Shown: in pieces, positions 21,174 through 22,136 of the stretch
Layout: the number at the start of each line of letters is the position of its first letter
How positions within the stretch are numbered: position 1 is the stretch's first letter
Origin: JBDKGH01 sp039798265
GTDB lineage: Bacteria; Bacteroidota; Bacteroidia; Flavobacteriales_D; Sanyastnellaceae
Assembly (NCBI GenBank): GCA_039798265.1
Contig: JBDKGH010000040.1
Location: 1-22,136, forward strand
Length of the DNA: 22,136 nt
Reading direction: 5' to 3'
Notes under the pieces: model-generated
What the model saw: the letters and a program-made list of their open reading frames with translations, nothing else
The model's database searches: none
Told to the model about the DNA's origin: nothing
Program-made: the position numbers and the translations under genes

Positions 21174-22136
21174 CTATTTCTGCACCACCATGCGTTCGGT
21201 GTAGATGTTTTCGCCATCCACGATTTCAACCATGTAAAGACCATTGTTCAATGGTTTTTCGAAGTTGATCATTGTGTTCAATGAACCATCTACTGAGAAT
21301 GAGTTAGCAGAGATCAAGCGACCTTGAGCGTCAATCACACGAACTATAACATTCGTTGAAGTGAGGCCAGCTACATTCACGTTTACTACTTCACCGTTTG
21401 ATGGGTTAGGGTAAAGAGCGGCAGCTACTTCTTCTTCAAATGCAATGCGTTCTTCAGTCATTTGTTCATCATTGATAGTAGGCATAGCCGAACCAACGAT
21501 TACCAAAGTTTGGTCAACTGTACCGTAGCTACCTTCGATAGTACCGAATACAGGAGCAATTTGAACCGTGTATTGACCACCTGGAACGATAGTACCTGGG
21601 TTCTGCTGGTTAACGGTAAGCAATGACAAGAATCGGTTGCCCGCGGGACCATTGGTATAAGTAGTTAAACCTGCTACAGGAGCTGTTTGAGTAATGGCCC
21701 AGCGGTAGTAAGAAGCACCACAGATCCATTTATCAGCACCGATTTGAGAACCTACGAAACGTTGGTTTGGACTTGCATCAGAAGTGCGAAGATCCAACTC
21801 AGGTTGAGCACCGATCGTAATGGTGCAACCAGTAGAAGGAACTGCAACAGTAGTTAGGTTACCCGCGCCATCAGCCAATACGTAGTTAGCGGTGATGCCA
21901 ACAGTATAGCTACGGCCGTAATTCAAACCAGGAACAAGACTAAATGCTACCACAGTGCCCGCGTTTGGTGTGGTATAAGTAAACACATCTGCTGTTGGAT
22001 CACCAGAAGTAGGAACCTCTGTGAACGTCAACACATAGCTATTAGCACCGGTGTAAGTCACTTTAAAGCTAGTGCACAATGAAGCAAAGTTGTTTGTTGT
22101 GTTGTTACAGCTAGAAGCACCCAAACGTTGGATACA
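21174..22136 (-). CDS. C-terminal part of a secreted T9SS protein, paralogous to the 1919-residue protein
   Basis: The frame is open to the window edge, so 320 residues of the C-terminus are visible and a TTG at 22124 is not the real start. The first residues, CIQRLGASSCNN, align with the end of the pre-peptidase C-terminal-like domain of the 1919-residue protein. Residues about 10-218 are the same uncharacterised module (NNFASLC, YGRSYTVGI, SDASPNQRF, IGADKWICGASYYRWAITQ, VQIAPVFGTIEG, VDQTLVIVGSAMP). An acidic linker leads to a T9SS domain with ALYPNPSNG and a terminal ERMVVQK. The N-terminal function lies outside the window. The resemblance to the other protein is unmistakable and covers both the module and the sorting domain. 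Confidence 0.9.
   Translation of the reverse strand, partial: CIQRLGASSCNNTTNNFASLCTSFKVTYTGANSYVLTFTEVPTSGDPTADVFTYTTPNAGTVVAFSLVPGLNYGRSYTVGITANYVLADGAGNLTTVAVPSTGCTITIGAQPELDLRTSDASPNQRFVGSQIGADKWICGASYYRWAITQTAPVAGLTTYTNGPAGNRFLSLLTVNQQNPGTIVPGGQYTVQIAPVFGTIEGSYGTVDQTLVIVGSAMPTINDEQMTEERIAFEEEVAAALYPNPSNGEVVNVNVAGLTSTNVIVRVIDAQGRLISANSFSVDGSLNTMINFEKPLNNGLYMVEIVDGENIYTERMVVQK

Noticed and set aside
1..22136. Defence system, mobile element or T9SS machinery genes
   Set aside because: No transposase, recombinase, nuclease, toxin-antitoxin, Gld or Por proteins are encoded; only T9SS cargo is present.

Overview
The window looks like a chromosomal segment from a Bacteroidota bacterium, most likely of the order Flavobacteriales. 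The evidence is four proteins with type IX secretion (T9SS) C-terminal sorting domains carrying YPNP motifs, NusA and IF2 sequences of flavobacterial type, TAnnTTTG-like -7 promoter elements, absence of obvious Shine-Dalgarno sites, and a DUF6427/DUF6341-like gene pair beside purD. The family or genus cannot be fixed from sequence alone.

Left part (1-3800): the 3' end of a secreted beta-propeller protein with a T9SS sorting domain ends at a strong hairpin terminator. A polytopic membrane protein (DUF6427-like, minus strand) and a 62-residue one-span membrane protein (DUF6341-like, plus strand) are divergently transcribed. The small gene converges on purD (minus strand, purine synthesis), and each of the two has its own hairpin terminator in the spacer.

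Middle (3801-9930): a core gene-expression operon rimP-nusA-infB (ribosome maturation, transcription elongation/termination, translation initiation). Its leader contains a complete intrinsic-terminator-like hairpin between the apparent promoter and rimP, a good candidate attenuator. A terminator after infB is followed at once by a -7 element whose predicted start leaves pssA almost leaderless. pssA (phosphatidylserine synthase) overlaps purS (FGAM synthase small subunit) by four bases, and purS ends at a strong terminator. Together purD and purS place two non-adjacent purine steps within 6 kb.

Right part (9943-22136): three minus-strand genes for very large or partial secreted proteins, each with its own long-stem terminator. 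The first (1919 residues) has three propeller-like units joined by five MopE-type Asp/Cys repeats, then a pre-peptidase C-terminal-like domain, a roughly 205-residue uncharacterised module and a T9SS domain. The second (1658 residues) fuses a choice-of-anchor-I propeller, itself interrupted by a jelly-roll-like insert, to a phytase-like esterase domain, seven Ig-like repeats and a T9SS domain. The third (partial at the window edge) shares the uncharacterised module and sorting domain of the first. No T9SS machinery, defence system, CRISPR, mobile element, tRNA or rRNA was seen. The most novel material is the architecture of the surface proteins and the rimP leader. No stretch longer than 300 bases lacks a gene.
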